DNA from: Chinchilla lanigera
Taxonomy: Eukaryota; Chordata; Mammalia; Rodentia; Chinchillidae
NCBI RefSeq assembly: GCF_000276665.1
Contig: NW_004955417.1
Location: 23,380,900 to 23,444,899, forward strand
Direction of reading: 5' to 3'
DNA: 64,000 nucleotides
Made by a program: the position numbers and the translations under genes. The notes below the pieces were generated by a model. The model did not search any database. It was not told the DNA's origin and saw only the letters and a program-made list of their open reading frames with translations. Below are positions 31,880 to 43,066 of the stretch, piece after piece (position 1 is the stretch's first letter; each line of letters begins with the position of its first letter).

Positions 31880-33420
31880 CTGACTAATCCCTCATCCTTT
31901 GCACTGCCCCAGTAGAGAACTGTGCCATGTGGAATTTACAGTGTTGTGAAAGAGTGAATTCCACCTGGTTCCAAAATAGTTTCATCACCCCCATGATGGA
32001 TCCCATGCCCATTAGACAACCATTCCCGCATCCCTCTCCACCTGGCCCCTGACAACCACTAATCTGCTTTCTTCTTTGTAGGTTTATCCATTCTGGATAA
32101 TTCACATAACTTAAAATTGTACAACATGTGGCTTTCTTTAGTCTGGCTTCTTTTGCTAAGCATAATATTTTTGAGGTTCATCTATTTTGCAGCATGTATT
32201 AGTACTTAATTCATTTGCATGGCCAAATAATATTACTTTCTACAGCACATGTTGCTTACCCTTTTACACAACCTTGAGTTGGAAAAGCCCTCTATATATT
32301 TGGGATACTAAGCAGGGATGTGAAGGTTGTGAATGTTTTCTGCCATTCTACAGATGTTTTTTCATTTTCTTTGTTTAAATTCTGAAGTTTAACTTATCTT
32401 TGTGTTTGTTCCTTGTGCTTTTGTGTCTTTTGTTTTTTCTCCTTTGTCTTTCCTTCTCTTTCACAGTTTCAGTTATACATACCAGGCTTCTGAGCCTGTC
32501 CACAGATTCCTGAAGTTCTCATCCTCTTAGACTTTCTCCTTCATCATTCCATTTGTTTTTCAAACTCAATCAGTGAACTTTTTATTTTCCTTTACATCAT
32601 CACACATAGCTTTGAAATTCTTGAGTTCTAAATTCTAGTTGGTCCTTGTAAATTGTTTATTTTCTTAAAGATGGACACATTTTCTAAGTCCTCAAATGGT
32701 AAGTGATTTTTCATCATATTCTAGAAGGTAGTATATTCTTTTATATTCCAAGTAAGAATTCTTTGTTTGCTTTTGTAAGCAGTTAACCTGGTTAAATTCA
32801 AGAGAAAAATTATCTTTCCCTGGATAAAGATTTAATTCTGCACATTCATGTGAGATTCCATAGTTAGCCAGCTATTTAGGCAGAATTTATTTATAAAATT
32901 TGAAGCTTGCTCTCTCTTGTTCTTTATTTTTCCTTTTCCTGGATCCCTTTTTACTTTCCAACAGCTGTGATTTCATTGAACACTGTCCAATAGTTCTTCA
33001 GATCATAAATTCTATTTTTTATTAGCGTTTTACTCTTCAGCTACTTTCAGGCTAACAGCTGCAATAATGAGCTGTTTTTCCTCATTATGTTTCCTACTTA
33101 CAAGTTTTAACTCTTTTCCAGAGTCCGCCTCTTCTGGTGCATGCTGTAATATATTTTTGTACTTTTTGCAGAGTCTGAAGTTGTTATCCTTAGAAGGGTA
33201 AGCCCTGGTGGCTTTACTCCATCATACCAGGAAAAGAATCACTCAAAGCACTTTGAAAATCTTTCTATCACCACTCTTGCATCCAGTGATAGATATGGAT
33301 GCATTGTGCTTTCTTGCTGTTAGGATTTACTCTCCTTGAACACAAAGACTGTTTTCTTTTGCTTGTTCTTTGTACCATTCAATGAGTTCCTTTCATAACT
33401 CACTCTCCCTCTTCTGAGTA
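31880..33420 (-). mobile_element. Ancient antisense L1M/HAL1-type fragments
   Basis: The first part is clear antisense L1M4/ME 3' sequence: TTTCATCACCCCCATGATGG, CCCCTGACAACCACTAATC, GGTTTATCCATTCTGGATAATTC, then ACATGTGGCTTTCTTTAG. The rest (about 32400-33420) is T-rich with weaker L1-like blocks (TTCTAGTTGGTCCTTGTAAATTG), so its assignment is less sure. Confidence 0.5.
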
Positions 33421-33643
33421 GTGTATCCATCATGCAGACCCATCTTTACCTGGCTAGAGGATTTGGTCTCTTGGAGACAGTTTATGTCCTTATGTTACTG
33501 AAATTTGAGTGGCTCATATAAGCCATAAATTTTCAGGAGTCTCCTTTGCTGACACATAGAGAAAAACTTCCTAAAATGAAAGCTATAAAGACATGAAGAC
33601 CTAAAAGGAGAGAGAAGGAGAAAGAGAAGATCCTGATGACACT

Positions 33644-34441
33644 TCAACCCTGCAATTCACTCCTACTTATAGCCAATTTAATTTCTTTGGCTGCCAAGTT
33701 ATGAGAACCATAAATATTCATGAGAAAAGAATTAACATTCATTTTCTCATACTGACAATATTGTACAAAGTCCTCCATATATGGAAAATTAACTGCATAT
33801 TTAAGAAATAACACATGTTTAGATGATAAACAAATGAGTGGTGAAGGTAGATAAATGCTATGGTGGCAGGAGGCAGTCCATGAAGCAGCGTAATGTAAGC
33901 ATCTAAGATTATCAAATGCTTTTGTTAGGGAAGTTAAACCGACTAGTTCATCCACCCATATCATGGAATCTGCATCTAAGTCACCCTTTTTATCTCCACA
34001 AACAGCTAGGCTTGCAGTGAAATAGATACTCAAATGTCTGGGTAACCTTGTTGTAAATGTTCTCACCTTCAATAATAAGAGCAAAGTGGTGATATGGGTG
34101 TTTGTGCATTTTTTATTGCTTGTTCCTAAGTGTTCCATTTAGAAAAGAAAGCAATTTGGCAGCGCTTAATGACCCTTTTCCGCAGTATCTCCACCTTGGC
34201 ATATTCTTCTCTCTCTGTCAGACCTGTGAAAAGATGGCTGTGGCTGGCGGGTGTGTTGCTCACCGCGTGCAAAGCCCCACTCGCAGGATCTGCCTCCAGT
34301 AACATTTGCAGCGCGGGGAGCTCCACAACCAGCTGAGTTTGTGAAGTTTTTTCTTTCTATCTCGCCAAGAATTCAATCTGTTTCTGGTTCCTGCAAACTA
34401 ACAAAAGCTGTTGCTGTGTTATCACTCTAAAAGATGAAGCC
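33644..34441 (-). pseudogene. Candidate degraded coding sequence, unidentified
   Basis: A 164-codon open frame (33644-34138) and an adjoining open stretch in another frame upstream (about 34127-34380), reading LPALQMLLEADPASGALHAV, then LTEREEYAKVEILRKRVIKR. The upstream part is GC-richer than its AT-rich surroundings (34180-34330) and looks protein-like. The two would need a frameshift to join, and an upstream stop (LAR*) is present. I do not recognise the protein. There is no clear poly(A) and no target duplication. A processed pseudogene, an exon relic or chance are all possible. Confidence 0.25.
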
Positions 34442-34966
34442 ATATAGTCATATGCAGGCTTCCCTTTATACGGCGAAATGTCACCCACTGATAGACCAAG
34501 CACTTAGCAAACTGCACCTGAGTGGCTGGCATGTCTGTTGGCAGCCTGTTGGCAATTTTAAGCACATATCAAATACCTAATTGGTGATGCCTAACCTATT
34601 TTACATCTTCCCAATGATGACAGCAATAGTTTCCTGAGAAATTTCAACAGCTTTAATAAATGAAAGACTAAATTCCAATAGTAGAAACAACAGACATACA
34701 ATTATAAGAGGGCAGGAAAATTGCAATAGTGATATGATGGATATGTATTTCTAATGTACAAACAATAAAAATTTCAAGTACAATTCATTAAAGGTCTTAG
34801 AAGAAGACTGAAGGGTGAAAAGATGAGAATTCTAAGGGAAAACCAGTAACCAGTTCAACTGAATAATCAAAGTAGTATAAATTGGGAGATATAATGTCTT
34901 TTACCACTACAATACCAGGATATTGGAAATGCTACTAATGCGAGTAGGTAAGACAGATATGTTTTT

Positions 34967-35023
34967 TGTGTGTGTGTGTGTTTTGTTTGTTTGTTTTTTT
35001 CTGGTACTGAGAATCGAACTCAG
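34967..35023 (-). mobile_element. 5'-truncated ID SINE with 16-bp target duplication
   Basis: Only the ID 3' end is present (TCTGGTACTGAGAATCGAACTC in antisense) plus a TG/T-rich tail. A perfect duplication, AGACAGATATGTTTTT, lies at 34951-34966 and 35024-35039. This is a 57-bp insertion. Confidence 0.85.
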
Positions 35024-35349
35024 AGACAGATATGTTTTTAAGCAGTAGTCCAGCACACACACTGAGACTCTTTCTGGAGGAAAACAGCAAATAATTTCAT
35101 TTTTGTCTCTTTCATGTATTCATTTGTTCCAGAAAAGAATTTCAGGTTGATTAAAAAGATGTACACATATAACAAGAAGAGTGTTAAAACAGAAAGAAAA
35201 CAATGTTGGATGCCACAAAAAGCTGAAAATAAGTATCCTGAAGATTCTCTCCAAACTTCTGAAGCCATCTGCCAATCAATGAAACAATGAACAGGATTGT
35301 GAGAAGAAACGTTTTCTTTTAAAGTTCCCTGGAGTTTGTTCTTTAAATG

Positions 35350-35724
35350 TGTTATGGTTTGTGTCTGAATGTCCCCCCTCAAAGCCTCATACAGTCATGG
35401 GGTGGGCTTTTGAGTGTATGATTGATCCATGAGCTAATGCTGGGATTATGGGTGTGAGTGCTACACCCACCCTGGGGAGGTTAGTTTGCATATGCAATGG
35501 AAAGAAAGAGGCTGTCAGCCTGCTCCCCTCCCTTTTGCTCTTGTTGCTTTTTGCTGTTTTCCCTCCACCATGAACTGTTGCCCTCTGCAATGTGCCACTC
35601 TGCGTGGGAGCCAGCTGAGTAATGACTGAAATCTCCACAGATAGTGAGCTAAATAAACCCTTACTTCCTTAATTCTGGGTGTCAGGTATTTTGGCTCAAG
35701 AATGAGAGAAAAGTAACCAAGATA
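35350..35724 (+). mobile_element. Solo MaLR (ERVL-type) LTR, complete
   Basis: Begins TGTTATGGTTTGTGTCTGAA, continues TGTCCCCCCTCAAAGCC, GATTGATCCATGAGCTAATG, CCACCATGAACTGTTGCCC, GTGAGCTAAATAAACCC and GTCAGGTATTTTGGC, and ends at about AAGTAACCAAGATA. A perfect 5-bp target duplication, AAATG, lies at 35345-35349 and 35725-35729, as expected for an ERVL integrase product. An AATAAA poly(A) signal (35652) follows GAGCT. It has no coding content. Confidence 0.85.
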
Positions 35725-35729
35725 AAATG

Positions 35730-36599
35730 TTTTGCAGGTGCCTCCACACAACCAGTGGAAGTCACCTTGATGACCTTTTGGAAATTCAGATATGCATAGA
35801 CTGTCTCCCGGGGATATACAAAATACCTACTGGAGCATTTCTCCTCTAACTCTATCATAATGTGAAGACCTTCTGTGTATGTACAAGGGAGTTTCATCCT
35901 TTTATGTTGGAATCATAAAGTTGTTGTGTTGTCATGTTGGAATTTATGCATGTGTAGCAAGGTCTACCTCGATTGTGAATAACTAAACAGTTAGGACATT
36001 GTGTCTTAACTTTAAACCTATAGTTCTCCAGTGCTTTCTGATGCTAGAGTTGGAACCCTGTGAACCACTTTTCTCCTTACTATGTGCTCACAGGAGTGCC
36101 AGGGGAAGATGGAAAGGCGGGCAGAAGAAACACACTCTCATCTCTCTTTTGCTTCCTGTTCCGGCCTGCATGGCACCCCTGCAATGGCTGTTTAATTCCA
36201 ATTTGTGTCAACAGCTTGTGGCCAAAGTGTGATTCCCCCTAAGCCTAGAACCACCCCCACTGCTCCTGTTCAGGAATGCAAATGCAAGCTCCAGCCAGTG
36301 TGAGACCCAAATCCACACAGTCCCTCCTCCAATGCCTAAGATTTCATAATTCACAACCTCTTCCTTTCTCTCTTCACCGCAGCCCTAAAAGTACAGACAC
36401 TGCCTTTGAAACCTGCAGTGGCACCTCCTTGATCTTGATACTTTGTATTAAATTCCTTCTGTAAAAGAACTCTATTGACTGGACCTGGACAAATGCAATG
36501 AGGATGACAGCAATACCTGTACTATAGAATTGTGTGTGTTATCTACTTGAATTCTTTAAATAAGTCTATGTATAATTATATGTGCTACATATGTTACAT
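35730..36599. other. Mostly single-copy DNA
   Basis: No clear transposon. The part 36000-36480 has a TTTGTATTAAATTCCTTCTG stretch near its end that might be an old LTR poly(A) region, but the other LTR landmarks are absent. Confidence 0.3.
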
Positions 36600-36685
36600 A
36601 TCTACATGAATATTTTTCTGTGATGGACTCAGCATAGCGTATGGTACATAGGAAATGCTCTATAAATATTGGTTATTCTATTAAT
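36600..36685 (+). mobile_element. MIR 3' fragment
   Basis: CTCAGCATAGCGTATGGTACATAGGAAATGCTCTATAAATATTGG matches the MIR end ('cagtgcctggcacatagtaagcgctcaataaatattagc'). Confidence 0.6.
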
Positions 36686-36814
36686 AGTAGCACATTAATA
36701 TTAATAGTTCTGCCTTAAGAAGTGGTATTCTTTTGTCGACAATTTCTGGTTGAATTCAGCTGAATAGAGTGCATGCTAACGCCGAGCCAAGTTTCAAGAC
36801 TCAAAAAGAGTGGT

Positions 36815-36848
36815 ATATAGATAGATGGATAGATAGATATAGATATAG
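36815..36848. repeat. (GATA)n microsatellite
   Basis: Imperfect ATAGATAGATGGATAGATAG-type tetranucleotide repeat. Confidence 0.9.
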
Positions 36849-37034
36849 GTGGAGCAGGTAGGGTACTCTACCTACATGTTCTTAAATATCAAAATATTTG
36901 AACAGAAATATCTTATGTAATCATGATCTTTTGAAAATGATCGACTATAGTGGTTCAGCATCTTGACATTTCAGGAGATATCAAGTAAGAAAAGAGATGA
37001 CTATGTACTCTTCTCTCCGGTACTCTCTCACCAA

Positions 37035-37155
37035 TCTAGCAAGTTGTGTATTATCATTCTCATTATATAGATGAGTCAACAAAGCTTCAGAATAGTTAGT
37101 TTGTTTTGGGTTAAATATGTTATCAGAGACAGAGCTGGGATATGAAGTGAGATTT
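37035..37155 (-). mobile_element. MIR fragment, antisense
   Basis: GTATTATCATTCTCATTATATAGATGAGTCAACAAAGCTTCAGAATAG, then CAGAGACAGAGCTGGGATATGAAGTGAG, matches the antisense MIR core. Confidence 0.6.
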
Positions 37156-37159
37156 GTAT

Positions 37160-38334
37160 CTCTGAAAACATAGACATCATTAAAAGGAAAACAGCAGGGT
37201 GAGTGCATGTGTACGTGGGAGACTCCAGCAAATCTGCAGGACGAAGAGTTCAAGCCCACACAGTGTTAAAGACTTCATGATCCAGTGCAAAACAAAATCC
37301 AGGCCGCCAGATCTAAGAAGAAGCATGCCGAGTTACAGAACAAAGCTTTGCTCAGATCAGACTTATTATTTGACGGTGAGTGCTGGACAGTACTCTCTCT
37401 TCTAAAGCCCCCTGCTCATGGAGTTAACATCCTTGATGCTCACTTGCAAGGGTGATCCAACTCTTGTCAGAAATTCCTCAGCTACTATAAATTGTGAACT
37501 CTGTGGGATTTTAAAAAAATCATCTCCATCTACTGGAAGATGAAACACATTATTTACTAAGGATGTTGGTGGCAAGTAGAAATATAATGAGTTCTTCGCA
37601 CACAAAAAAAGTAGAAAAGACTAAACTTACAAGCATGAAATGTTGTTAGAAGAGATGTGGGTAGGGGGCTGTGAGAGCTGATTATTCTTTGTGTGCAAGA
37701 AAACATGATCTGTGTCTTATAAAAAGGCTTACCCTGAAAGATTTCTATTAATCTTACTGAAGTAAAGCTATTCCGCACAGGTAGATGTCACATGGTGATG
37801 CACCTTGTAATCCTCATGGCTGTTTCCATTTTCATGCAAGCGGGCAACACTACGTGTGAGGAAATATTCCTAGGTGGGACCAGTTTGTAGCCCACTAGGA
37901 TAAGCACTACCTATTCCCAGGGAATGCGAATTACCCACTTTTATCAATTTTCAAGTGTTTACTCTCTCTTCAACCCCAATATGCACTTTATCAGTCACCA
38001 CGAGGTTGTACTAGGCTAACAAAGAAACCCACAATTAAAGAAGCTGCAAGCCACAAAGTCTTCTTTCTTGCTTGAAGCGTATTCCAGGCACAGCTGACCG
38101 ATCTCCAGGCAGATCACCACTCCAGCGCCCTTTCCAGATTTCTTTAGCCTCACAGCACCCTCGTGCTGACCTTTGCTTCTAAGATCGCCATCCAGGAAAG
38201 GTCAGAGGAGGCAGAACAGCGGCCAACAATGAAGCCTCGCTGTCCTCAAGCAACTCACGTTCTCTACACTCAGGATACCTTGGAGGTGCCGCAGCTTCCC
38301 TAGGCAAGCAGCCTGTGCCTAGAGGTAGAAACTA
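37160..38334. other. Single-copy DNA
   Basis: No recognisable transposon or gene. 38060-38310 is GC-richer (AGCGCCCTTTCCAG, CAGAACAGCGGCC, GGAGGTGCCGCAGC) and could be conserved, but no coding frame stands out. Confidence 0.35.
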
Positions 38335-38748
38335 GATAATAGCGAAAGGCTGAATAATAAAGAAATGTGGTCTTTGCATACAATGGAATACCGCTCTGCC
38401 ATAAAGAAGGATAAACTTGAGACTTTGGTAGGAAAATGGATGCGGGTTGAGATCGTACTGCTGAGTGAAAGAAATTAGATACAGAAGCTTAAATATTGCA
38501 CGGTTTCTCTTGTATGAGAAACCCAAAGTGTAAAGAAATGGAATAAGAAAATAAAAGATAGCTAAAAGAAAACAGGGAGCTAGATCCTTTGCAAATGGGA
38601 AAGGGACAAATATGCGAGGAGAGGGGCAAGGGAGCAGAGGAGGGGAGGTGGAGAGAACGAAGATGAGTTCTGTACATGCACCAGCTCCCCGGGATGAGTG
38701 TGGGCGGTATGTGCTGAAAACACGGACTAACGAAAATAAAAATTTAAA
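38335..38748 (+). mobile_element. 5'-truncated L1 3' end
   Basis: GTCTTTGCATACAATGGAATACCG, then AAGGATAAACTTGAG, AATTAGATACAGAAGC, TCTTGTATGAGAAACCCAAAG, then a G-rich polypurine tract (38611-38662) and an end in AATAAAAATTT. This is the same L1 3' UTR type as at 15190 and 28900, in sense orientation. Confidence 0.85.
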
Positions 38749-38959
38749 ACATACTGCAAGTTTGCAGTGCCTACCCAGAGCACCCTATGTGAATCTCGTT
38801 TGCACTTTTCTGAGCCCCATGGAGAGAGCTCTTAGAGGATATTTTCCCGTGTGAATCTAACTGACCCCTCAATCGAATATTAAAACCTTGATCCCAGTAG
38901 TGAAAAATATACCAATTATTGCTGTTGCTAAAGGAAAGTAAGACTTACACTGCACACTC

Positions 38960-39185
38960 AGATTACTGAGGATTGAATTACAATTCTATCGCTTAATCAG
39001 TATGTAACTTTGAGAAAATTACTGAAATTTTCTGTTCTTCATTTTGTTACATTTAAAATGGAGATAATATTAATTAGAGGTTGTCAAGTGTGAAGAAACT
39101 CAGGATTCAGTTATATAAGACATGTAAAGAGATCAAAATAATACCTGGGACATGCTAGACAGTCAATTAATGCTAATTTCTATTA
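38960..39185 (+). mobile_element. MIR SINE
   Basis: Long MIR similarity: CTTAATCAGTATGTAACTTTGAG, TTTTGTTACATTTAAAATGGAG, GAGGTTGTCAAGTGTGAAG, then AATAATACCTGGGACATGCTAGACAGTCAATTAATGC. Confidence 0.75.
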
Positions 39186-39510
39186 GCTGCTTGCATTCCT
39201 TAACACATACTGTCACATTCTTCATTTGGAAGACGGTGATAACTGCCACAATATTAATTTCCCTGTGAGAAGGGTGGTACTCAGCATAAATGCTAAGTGC
39301 ACTAACACCTTCCTAAACTTGGAGCAAGTTAAATCATTTCAAAGCTGCCAAAGACAAAGAAATCATCTAAAGGCTAGAGATGAAGAGAGGTGGTTTGCAA
39401 AAGAAAAATTATTCTAAAGATAACACACACAGTGTTACTCCTCACTGGGGAAAAGGGTTGACTGTAGATTGGGTCTCTACTCTAGAACAAACATACACAT
39501 GCACAGAGTC
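39186..39510. other. Single-copy DNA
   Basis: No transposon or gene recognised in this ~325-bp stretch. Confidence 0.35.
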
Positions 39511-39513
39511 TCT

Positions 39514-39618
39514 CCTCCTCTCTTTCTCTCTCTCTCTCTCTTTTTTGGTGCTGGGAATCAAACTCAGGACCTTGCACTTCCTAAGCAGGCACTTGTACCT
39601 CTGAGATATATCCCCAGC
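39514..39618 (-). mobile_element. (TC)n tract followed by antisense ID SINE
   Basis: A (TC)n tract (39514-39540) replaces the usual poly(T), then TTGGTGCTGGGAATCAAAC, CTCAGGACCTTGCACTTCC and CTCTGAGATATATCCCCAGCC. The ID body is complete on the minus strand. The tail microsatellite probably grew from the A-rich tail. Confidence 0.88.
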
Positions 39619-40144
39619 CATCCCTTCCCTCTCCTTCTGCCTCTCCTTCTGACTCTCCCTTTCTCTCCACAAAGGCTAGGGAGATTATCTTTCCCAGTGC
39701 TTGTCTCCTCCCACTTTTCTAGACCCTCTGTGACCTCAAGTGGGGGAAAAGTTATGTAAAGGACTTGACTGTAGAACTCTGCCGGTACATTTTCTTCTTT
39801 GTTGTTTTGAAAAGATGGGGGTTTTCCCCGTTTTCCCAGTGTTGAACCTAGAGCCAGCAGGGAGCAACTCACTTGGACTGTGATCACCTGCCTCATCCAC
39901 CTTATTTCCATGTGGAATACAAAGAGCTGAGTCATCACAAAGACTGAGCACTCTGTCTTAATTTCTTTTTGATTCTCTAATTTCACAACAGCGAGGGGAA
40001 AACACGGTTTGGAACAGAATAGCATAATGAAGATGAGAGTTGTGGAGATTTAGAAGAATATTTAAAAGAAATTAGTAGAAAGAGCAAAGGCTGATTAATC
40101 ACTCCGCATGTGTTTTCCTTTTAGGAGAGAAAAAGTAGCATTGG
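39619..40144. other. Single-copy DNA
   Basis: No recognisable repeat or gene. An open frame on the minus strand (39564-40025) overlaps the antisense ID and has no domain signature, so it is treated as chance. Confidence 0.35.
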
Positions 40145-40312
40145 TGGAATTTCTACTACATTTCAGGTGCTGTGCTGTGGGCCCCACATACATTCTTTCA
40201 TGTTATCCCATGAGGATCTTAGTAAACCAGGGAGGAACAGAAGCTGACAGTGGCTTAATTACCTACCTGAGATTAATCAGGTTCTACATGGCAGAGACAC
40301 AATTTAGTTGAC
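40145..40312 (-). mobile_element. MIR SINE, antisense
   Basis: TTTCAGGTGCTGTGCTGTGG, CATACATTCTTTCATGTTATCCCATGAGG and GATTAATCAGGTTCTACATGGCAGAG match antisense MIR. Confidence 0.65.
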
Positions 40313-40755
40313 TGAGTAGGTGATTAATCCCGAAAAACTGTATTTGATACTAAAGCTACATTACTTCAGAAAAATTGGTTGCTTCTTGGTATATATTGTA
40401 ATAGCATTTGACATTTAGAAAACAAAGTAGAACAGAAAACTTTCTTTTATACTGACATTTAAATTAGCCAGAAATATATCACTAGGTAATATGAAGTCTG
40501 GAAAATATTTCTTAAATGTCATTCCATGATATAAAGATGCATGTTTGGTTCCAGAATCCCAAGTCCTGAAATAGCATTAAGCGTGTAACAAGGGAGCAAG
40601 GGTAACTCTTGTCAAAGTTGTTCCCAACTGATGCTTCAAAAAACCTACTTCAAATTGAAATTGTCTTTATTTTTTTTTCCTCCCACCAGTGGAAGAAGAA
40701 CAAACCACGACTACTACAATAACAACAACAGTTTTGTCATCATTGTTTTATTTTT

Positions 40756-40864
40756 ACTTTGAGACAAGATCTCACTAAATTGCCCAGTCTGGGTTCAAAT
40801 TTGCCATTCTCTTGCCTCAGTCTTCCAGAGGGTTGTGATTGTAGTTGTATGCCACGATACCTGG
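40756..40864 (-). mobile_element. Old B1/FLAM-like SINE, antisense
   Basis: TTTGAGACAAGATCTCACTAAATTGCCCAGTCTGGGTTC, then TTGCCTCAGTCTTCCAGAG and ATGCCACGATACCTGG. A 7SL-derived monomer without the 29-bp duplication visible, so it is older than the copy at 46650. Confidence 0.75.
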
Positions 40865-40879
40865 TGATAGTTTCAAAAT

Positions 40880-41410
40880 TACTGTCTTTGTCTGTCTTTC
40901 TTTTCTTTCAGTTTCTGGGTTTTTCTTTAATACATGTTTGTAATACTTAGTGATTACATTTCTCATGGGGAGTTGGTCCATATACACAGCACATTTAATT
41001 CCTCCTTCAACCTCCTTTCCTTCCCATTCCTCTCCCTTCCCTCCCTCTCTTGGTTCCTTTCCCTTCTGCAAAAGATCTACCTCCCTTTTTCCTATTACTT
41101 TTTATCTTGCCCTTTGTTTATATGTCAGGTTTCTTGTATAAGAGAAGCCATGTGATAGTTAAGCTTCTGTGTCTGATTCATTTCACTTAACATTATGGCC
41201 TCACAGTGAATCCCATTTTCCTACAAGTGACCCAGGTGTATCCTTCTATATGGCAGAGTAAGTACTACTTTCAATGGGCATATAGGCAACCTACAAGATT
41301 TAACTAGCATGAGTTGTGCTGCTATAAACAGGGATATGCATGTATCACTGTAATGTGTCAGTCTCTTTCTTGAATCTTTTCAATTCTATACCCACTAGTG
41401 AACCATATCA
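40880..41410 (-). mobile_element. Antisense L1 3' end
   Basis: A pyrimidine-rich tract (41002-41068) equals the antisense of the L1 3'-UTR polypurine tract. It is preceded and followed by antisense L1 landmarks: GTCTGATTCATTTCACTTAAC, TTGTGCTGCTATAAACAGGG, and CACTAGTGAACC at the end. Length and order fit a 5'-truncated L1. Confidence 0.8.
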
Positions 41411-41604
41411 CTTCCACCCCACCTACGGTTATATAAAATTTGATTTTTTTTCTGCTCCTTCTACTACATTCTCAAACTCCTGAATCATAGACTGCAGAGG
41501 GAGTGTCCCCATGAGAGTGCTTTCCCATGCATTCTTATCAGGGAGGGGTGGTTTTACCTAGAATTTCCCTAAACTGAGATTTTCATTTATGAACCATTAT
41601 GAAT

Positions 41605-41670
41605 CAGGCATCCTTTCTTATTTCCTTCTGAGAATAGCAGGCATCCTTTCTTACTTCCTTCTGAGAATAG
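41605..41670. repeat. Two 33-bp tandem copies
   Basis: The unit CAGGCATCCTTTCTTATTTC... (33 bp) at 41605-41637 is repeated at 41638-41670 with one mismatch (TATTTC versus TACTTC). It looks like a recent local duplication in otherwise unremarkable sequence. Confidence 0.95.
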
Positions 41671-41774
41671 CTTTGAACTCTGAGCCATGCCTACCCTCTT
41701 ACTTAGAGGTTCCCCTGTTATTTTTGGTCATGGAGGAAATTTTTATATTGGAATCATTTCAATGGAAACAAGTC

Positions 41775-41900
41775 AAAAACTGGTGGGCACCCTGTACATG
41801 CAAGGCACTGGCCAGACACTAAAGACAAAAATATGAGCAAGATGCAGACCCTTTGCTCAGGGGTTCAAAACTCTGAGTAGTAAAATTGCTGTGATGTCCT
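41775..41900. mobile_element. Possible L2 fragment
   Basis: CAAGGCACTGGCCAGACACTAAAGACAAAAATATGAGCAAG resembles the L2 'gtgccaggcactg...tacaaaaatgaacaag' region. Short and diverged. Confidence 0.45.
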
Positions 41901-42684
41901 ATGATATGTGTAGCAATAGAAAAAGACTCAGAAGAAAGGAGAAATGCTGGGAACATGGTCTTGAGACTGAAGAACCTCAAAAGAAGACCACAGACTATGA
42001 AATTAACAGTAGATAAAATGAATGATTTGCTGAAATGCAGACGAAAAGGACTTAAATGTCTTCCCCTAAGGAAGGCTGAAATCTTAGTGTCTGGTAAATC
42101 CCACCTGGGAAGAAATTTAAAACTTCCAAATGAGTCAGAACTAATTTAATCACAACTTGAAGCAGTAGCAACAGAGAACATATTTTTATTTATAAAAGCT
42201 TTCCCTAGACATTGATTTGGTGAAAGTGTGAAAAATCAAACAGATTTTCAACTTATAAAAGGAACAGCCCTTTGTAAGTGTTATTTTAATCGTGTAATTT
42301 GGCATCCATACCTGAGGGATACCAGATGGACCCTGCAGGAGAGAACAAGCCTTGTGGATACATTCTTTCTTTCTTCTTTTATAGTATTTTACCAATAAAT
42401 ATTAATAAATTCCAAAGAGACCATTGAGCCACCAACAAGATTCCCTTTCTCTTTCCCCGGGCTGGAGGATCCCTAAGCAAACTCATTAATTTCCTTTAGC
42501 TATCATGAAATAGCCACATGTCTGTATGCATTTTCCTTTCAGCATTCTAGTCAGATGTCTACCTCAAAACTTTATTTCCATGAGAGAAATTTAAACAATT
42601 TTCCAGAAGGAGAAGCCAGGAATCAGAGGAAGACATGTGATGGAAAAGACTCTAAACCATGAAGTTGTTCTAAGTTGGGGCCAG
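41901..42684. other. Single-copy DNA
   Basis: No recognisable repeat or gene. Frames of up to 82 codons are present but show no known motif. Confidence 0.35.
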
Positions 42685-42980
42685 CCTAAGGTGAATTCCA
42701 CCTTTGCCACTGGTTGCTTGGTTAACCTGGAGCCACTTTCTTCACAAAACCTCCACCTGTGTGGCCAAATAACAAAATCTACCCCAGGGAGTAGTCATAA
42801 GATAGAAGAAGAAGTGCCGGGGCTGGGGATTTAGCTCAGCAGCAAAAGGGCCTGCCTGGCAAGCGCAAGGTCGTGAGTTCGGTTCCCGGTACCGGAGGAA
42901 AAAAAAAAAAGAAGTGCCAATAGTAGAATTTAGCACAGTGCCAAGCATAAAACATGTAAAATTGTTATTTGTCTTCTGTT
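42685..42980 (+). mobile_element. MIR SINE split by an ID
   Basis: MIR blocks GTGAATTCCACCTTTGCCAC and GCTTGGTTAACC lie left of the ID, and TAGAATTTAGCACAGTGCCAAGC to the right. The ID inserted into this old MIR, separating its halves. Confidence 0.7.
42819..42909 (+). mobile_element. ID SINE
   Basis: Starts GGGGCTGGGGATTTAGCTCA with AGCAGCAAAAGGGCCTGCCT, then GTGAGTTCGGTTCCC and an A run. The target duplication AAGAAGTGCC lies at 42809-42818 and 42909-42918. It sits inside the MIR. Confidence 0.93.
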
Positions 42981-43066
42981 ACTTCCAAAAAGCCCGTTGT
43001 TCAACTTGATAGTCTTTGAGTAAACAAATGTCTCTAAAGTGGAAGGAAGGGTGGTTGTTCCACACT

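Noticed and set aside
39564..40025. 153-codon minus-strand frame
   Set aside because: Its C-terminal half runs through the flank of an antisense ID and pyrimidine-rich sequence, with no domain-like pattern.
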